A stretch of DNA of 64,000 nt, taken from assembly GCA_902557965.1 (NCBI GenBank), contig CACECK010000002.1, forward strand, positions 1 through 64,000, written 5' to 3'. Made by a program: the position numbers and the translations under genes. The DNA comes from an uncultured SAR86 cluster bacterium. GTDB taxonomy: Bacteria > Pseudomonadota > Gammaproteobacteria > Magnimaribacterales > D2472. Below, one piece after another: positions 60,368 through 64,000 of this stretch; the stretch's first letter is position 1; each line of letters starts with the position of its first letter. Under the pieces are notes generated by a model that saw only the letters and a program-made list of their open reading frames with translations, was not told where the DNA came from and did not search any database.

Positions 60368-60925
60368 TTGAATAATAATATTACTAATACAATTGAAGCA
60401 ATTTTATTGGGAGCTGGAAGACCAGTAAGAATCTCTGAGATGAGAGCAATTTTGGAAGCTGATGGCATTAAAATTGAATTATCTGATATTAAAAAATCAT
60501 TAAATCTTATAGAAGAAAGATACAAAGATACATCTCTTGAAATAAATGATGTTGCATCTGGATACAGACTTAAGATAAAGGATGAACATAGCTCTTCGTT
60601 AAGCCATTTGTGGAATGAAAAAGCACCAAGAACTTCAAAGGCTTTGATGGAAACCATCTCAATCATCGCATTTAAACAGCCAGTTACTAGAGGCGATATT
60701 GAAGATATAAGAGGCGTCACTGTAAGCACCAAAACAATTAGAGCCTTGCTTGAAAGAAACTGGATAAAACTATCAGGATATCGAGAAGTTCCTGGAAGAC
60801 CTGCTTTGTATGTAACCACTAAAGATTTTCTTGATGACTTAAATCTTAAAAGTATTTCTGAATTACCAGAATTACCAGAGGCTATTGAAAGTAAAGATAT
60901 CGATTTATTAACTCAAGCAGTTTAA
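60368..60925 (+). CDS. scpB: Segregation and condensation protein B
   Basis: 185 aa; TIEAILLGAGRPVRISEMRAIL, SKALMETISIIAFKQPVTRGDIEDIRGV, GRPALYVTTKDFLDDLNL; TTG start. Confidence 0.94.
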   Translation: MNNNITNTIEAILLGAGRPVRISEMRAILEADGIKIELSDIKKSLNLIEERYKDTSLEINDVASGYRLKIKDEHSSSLSHLWNEKAPRTSKALMETISIIAFKQPVTRGDIEDIRGVTVSTKTIRALLERNWIKLSGYREVPGRPALYVTTKDFLDDLNLKSISELPELPEAIESKDIDLLTQAV

Positions 60926-60928
60926 TTT

Positions 60929-61666
60929 ATGGCAGAAAGACTGCAAAAATATCTTGCAAAAGCCGGTATTGGATCAAGAAGATTCTGCGAAGATCTCATA
61001 AAGTCAAAAAAAATCAAAGTAAATAATGAAGTTGCATTAATTGGAAAAAAAGTGGGCCCAAGTGATATTGTCCAATACGATGGAAGGACGATCAAATATC
61101 ACACGGAGACTCTAAAAGTATTGTTGCTTAATAAACCAGAAGGAGTTCTCTCCTCATCAAAAAGGGAAAAAAAAATTCCTATAGTCTTTGATTATTTACC
61201 AAAGAATGAAAAGGCAAATAGATGGATATCTATTGGAAGATTGGATATCAATACCTCAGGTCTCATGCTTTTTACTAACGATGGAGATTTTGCAAATTTT
61301 TGCATGCATCCATCTTCTCAAATAGACAGAGAATATTTAGTAAGAGCTAGAGGTATATTCTCGAATGAAAAAAAACAAAAACTCTTAGAAGGAATAAAAA
61401 TTGATGGAGTTCTATTCTCTTTTTCAGATATTGTAGAAGGCCAAAAAAATGGATCTAATCAATGGTTCTCTGTTTGTCTTCACAGTGGCAAAAACAGAGA
61501 AGTAAGAAAATTATTTGAATCAGTAGAAATGGAAGTAAGTAGATTAAAGAGGACTAGATTTGGACCTATCTTTTTACCTTCTACATTAAAAATAGGAACA
61601 TGTGTCGAGCTTGACGAAAATGATATTAATTCAATAAAACAATATGGAACACATCAAAGCATTTGA
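60929..61666 (+). CDS. rluB: 23S rRNA pseudouridine synthase RluB-like
   Basis: S4 domain ERLQKYLAKAGIGSRRFCEDLIKSKKIKVN, ISIGRLDINTSGLMLFTNDG, GKNREVRKLFESV. Confidence 0.9.
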   Translation: MAERLQKYLAKAGIGSRRFCEDLIKSKKIKVNNEVALIGKKVGPSDIVQYDGRTIKYHTETLKVLLLNKPEGVLSSSKREKKIPIVFDYLPKNEKANRWISIGRLDINTSGLMLFTNDGDFANFCMHPSSQIDREYLVRARGIFSNEKKQKLLEGIKIDGVLFSFSDIVEGQKNGSNQWFSVCLHSGKNREVRKLFESVEMEVSRLKRTRFGPIFLPSTLKIGTCVELDENDINSIKQYGTHQSI

Positions 61667-62255
61667 AGTTCTGCAAAAAAAATCAAAAAAGCTTGGGTTT
61701 CAAGTTTTAGCTGAGCATATTAAAAACGTTGGACCTCTAAAAATTAAAAAATCTAGGATGGATTTTGTTGCTCATCTTGTAAAAATAATTGTTGGTCAAC
61801 AACTTTCTGTTCAATCTGCCGCTGCGATATGGAAAAGAACAGAATTAATTTTAAAAGAAAATAAATACAAGAATCCAAACAAAAATTTAGATAAAAAGTT
61901 TAAGGGTGCTGGTTTGTCCAGACAAAAAATAGAGTACATCAATGGAATTATTTTTAATAAAAATTTATTGGAGTTATCGAAAAAAAGTTTAAAAAAACTA
62001 TCTTCTGAAGAATATTATGAATTACTCATAAGTATTAAAGGTATTGGTCCATGGTCAATTGAGATGTCTAGGATATTTTATATTGGAGATCCAGATATAT
62101 TTTCAATTCTTGATCTTGGCCTCAAAAATGCTCACCTAAGATTATTTGACTTAAAGACATACAATGAGAGTTTTTATGAAAATTTTAGTCCATTCAGAAG
62201 CTATATGTGTTTATTTTTATGGAGAGTTTTAGAGGATGAAAACGTAACAATATAG
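61644..62255 (+). CDS. DNA-3-methyladenine glycosylase II-like (AlkA family)
   Basis: 203 aa; LVKIIVGQQLSVQSAAAIWKR, SIKGIGPWSIEMSRIF HhH-GPD, LDLGLKNAH. Confidence 0.87.
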   Translation: MEHIKAFEVLQKKSKKLGFQVLAEHIKNVGPLKIKKSRMDFVAHLVKIIVGQQLSVQSAAAIWKRTELILKENKYKNPNKNLDKKFKGAGLSRQKIEYINGIIFNKNLLELSKKSLKKLSSEEYYELLISIKGIGPWSIEMSRIFYIGDPDIFSILDLGLKNAHLRLFDLKTYNESFYENFSPFRSYMCLFLWRVLEDENVTI

Positions 62256-62257
62256 AG

Positions 62258-63022
62258 CTATATGTCGTCTCCATAACTTATGTTTACTTTGTTTGACTTA
62301 TTACTTAAGTCAGAAATCATCCATTTATAGTATGGAATCAACTCATCAACATTCTTTAATTGATTTGGATCTTCAGCAGGAAAAGCCATTGCTCTCATCT
62401 CGGTTCTAGTTGCCATTGGATTGAAGTTAAATACTTTAAAATTTTCAATGTGTTCAAGTTCATCGCTTAAAATTTCAGATAATACTTTAGAACCTCCCTT
62501 AGATACCGAGTATGCTCCCCAATATGCTTTACCCTCAAAGGCAACTCCTGATGAAGTAAAAATTAGACGTGGATTTTTTGTTGGCTTCATAAGGGGCAAA
62601 AGAGATTTAGTTAGAAGAAAAGAGCTTGTAAGATTTACTTTAAGAATTTTCTCCCAGGACTTTAGATCAAAGTCTTCAATATTTGACATTTTCTCAATTG
62701 TCGCAGCGTTATGAATGATGCAATCAAGGCTCTCGTAATCTTGAGATATTATATTAACTATTTCTTGAGTTTTAATTTCATCTAAGCCACTTAAATCACA
62801 TTTAATGATACATGGAGTAGTATTTGTAGTTTCAATGATTTCGTCATAGATACTATCAAGAAGGGCTTCGTTTTTTGACAATAGAATTATATTTGCTCCA
62901 AGCTTGCTTAATTCTTTGGAGACAGCTCTGCCAATTCCTTTTGATGCTCCAGTAATTAGAATGTTTTTAGCCTTGAAAGCACGATCTTCATTATTTGAAT
63001 TTTTATCCATAACCTTAATCAA
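62258..63022 (-). CDS. Short-chain dehydrogenase (YciK-like)
   Basis: NILITGASKGIGRAVSKEL, HNAATI, YSVSKGG; neighbour of gph and ubiG. Confidence 0.85.
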   Translation of the reverse strand: MIKVMDKNSNNEDRAFKAKNILITGASKGIGRAVSKELSKLGANIILLSKNEALLDSIYDEIIETTNTTPCIIKCDLSGLDEIKTQEIVNIISQDYESLDCIIHNAATIEKMSNIEDFDLKSWEKILKVNLTSSFLLTKSLLPLMKPTKNPRLIFTSSGVAFEGKAYWGAYSVSKGGSKVLSEILSDELEHIENFKVFNFNPMATRTEMRAMAFPAEDPNQLKNVDELIPYYKWMISDLSNKSNKVNISYGDDI

Positions 63023-63665
63023 TAAATCTAATTATTTCTTTTGGAGAATCCACCATCATTTTTGTACTTTTTGTATTTAGGGAATAACCATAACCGCAAC
63101 CTATAACTTTTGTACCAGCTGATTCACCTGCTTGTAGATCATTATTATGATCTCCAAGATATATAGTATTCTGAGGAAGAACGCTTAGCTTATTACAGGC
63201 AAGCAATATGCCCTCTGGATTTGGCTTAGAGATCTTTACATGATCGGGACAAACTAAAATCTTACAACTTTTAAATAATTCAAAATTATTTATAAGAGGT
63301 TCAGCATATGCATTAGGTTTGTTAGTAACTATGCCATAGGGTATGTTATTCATATTAAGGAAATTGATGACATCAGATACTCCTTCAAATGGCTTAGACA
63401 GGTTAGTAAGATTTTCTTTATATACTTCAAGAAATTCCGCTTTCAGTTTATTTAGCATTTGATTATCTTGATCAATTTTAAACGCAAACTTTATGAGTTC
63501 GGCCGATCCTTCTGACACGTATGGACGCAAAGTTTCAATATCTACTTCAGGATACTCATATTTTACTAATATATTATTGATTGATTGATGAAAGTCAGGT
63601 GCAGTATCAATGAGAGTTCCATCAAGATCAAACAATACCAACCCAGTATTAAACTTTTTTTGCAT
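63015..63665 (-). CDS. gph: Phosphoglycolate phosphatase (HAD)
   Basis: VLFDLDGTLIDTAPDFHQSIN, YLGDHNNDLQAGESAG. Confidence 0.9.
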   Translation of the reverse strand: MQKKFNTGLVLFDLDGTLIDTAPDFHQSINNILVKYEYPEVDIETLRPYVSEGSAELIKFAFKIDQDNQMLNKLKAEFLEVYKENLTNLSKPFEGVSDVINFLNMNNIPYGIVTNKPNAYAEPLINNFELFKSCKILVCPDHVKISKPNPEGILLACNKLSVLPQNTIYLGDHNNDLQAGESAGTKVIGCGYGYSLNTKSTKMMVDSPKEIIRFID

Positions 63666-64000
63666 ACATCATAAAATTAACACCCAGGTCATTGTTTAAA
63701 TTTGCTTGGTGTGAGATTGGATTGTAAAACATACCCTTACTTTCAATTAAGCTAGCGTTTGCATTTCTAACATAAGAAGCAAGCTCCGATGGCTTTATAA
63801 ATTTATCAAATTCATGAGTCCCTTTAGGTAGGAGTTTGAATATATACTCAGCACCAACAATCGCGGTAATCCATGACCTAGGATTTCGATTTATTGTTGA
63901 TAGAAAAAGGTGTCCATTTGGTTTCAAAAGTTTGACGCACGTATCCACCAGTGAGCTAGGATCAGGCACATGTTCCAAAACCTCAAGACAGGTTACAAGG
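63649..64000 (-). CDS. ubiG: Ubiquinone biosynthesis O-methyltransferase, 5' end outside window
   Basis: Frame open to the window edge: LVTCLEVLEHVPDPSSLVDTCVKLLKPNGHLFLSTINRNPRSW. Confidence 0.92.
   Translation of the reverse strand, partial: LVTCLEVLEHVPDPSSLVDTCVKLLKPNGHLFLSTINRNPRSWITAIVGAEYIFKLLPKGTHEFDKFIKPSELASYVRNANASLIESKGMFYNPISHQANLNNDLGVNFMMYAKKV

Noticed and set aside
60346-60819. 157-aa minus-strand ORF opposite scpB
   Set aside because: Fully antisense to a clear scpB; its composition mirrors the opposite strand's coding, and it has no recognisable domain or RBS.

Overview
This 64 kb window is AT-rich, very densely packed bacterial chromosome. Gene content and local order (aroK-aroB, slmA-algC, miaA/hflK/hflC/purA, nrdR-ribD-ribBA-ribH-nusB, thiL/pgpA, dxs-ispA-xseB, scpA-scpB-rluB, ubiG-gph-SDR) suggest a streamlined gammaproteobacterium, possibly a marine SAR86-like lineage (taxonomy is inference). 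I see about 62 protein genes, one tRNA-Ala(UGC), and no rRNA, CRISPR array, transposon or prophage. Most genes are housekeeping. The most interesting observations are: (1) a glutamate synthase small subunit (gltD) with an ~84-aa N-terminal extension that resembles the arm-type DNA-binding domain of tyrosine integrases, divergent from gltB across a 92-bp gap carrying a 10-bp-phased direct repeat; (2) an overlapping pair encoding a tandem DnaT-domain-like protein and a phage lambda-P-like protein, which looks like a domesticated phage helicase-loading module; (3) miaA has no ATG/GTG/TTG upstream of its Walker A motif, so it probably uses a non-canonical ATT/ATA start directly after the glnB stop; (4) an operon-like run BI-1/YccA - small membrane protein - DUF305+LVIVD fusion - DoxX - type II pantothenate kinase, with an INRFGxSAN motif shared by the first two proteins; (5) a cobS/cobT pair without neighbouring cobalamin genes, next to a ferritin-like diiron gene preceded by a perfect 9-bp inverted repeat; (6) all eight convergent gene junctions have at most 4 bp between genes, or overlap. 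Functional calls come from reading the translated sequences; no database searches were run.
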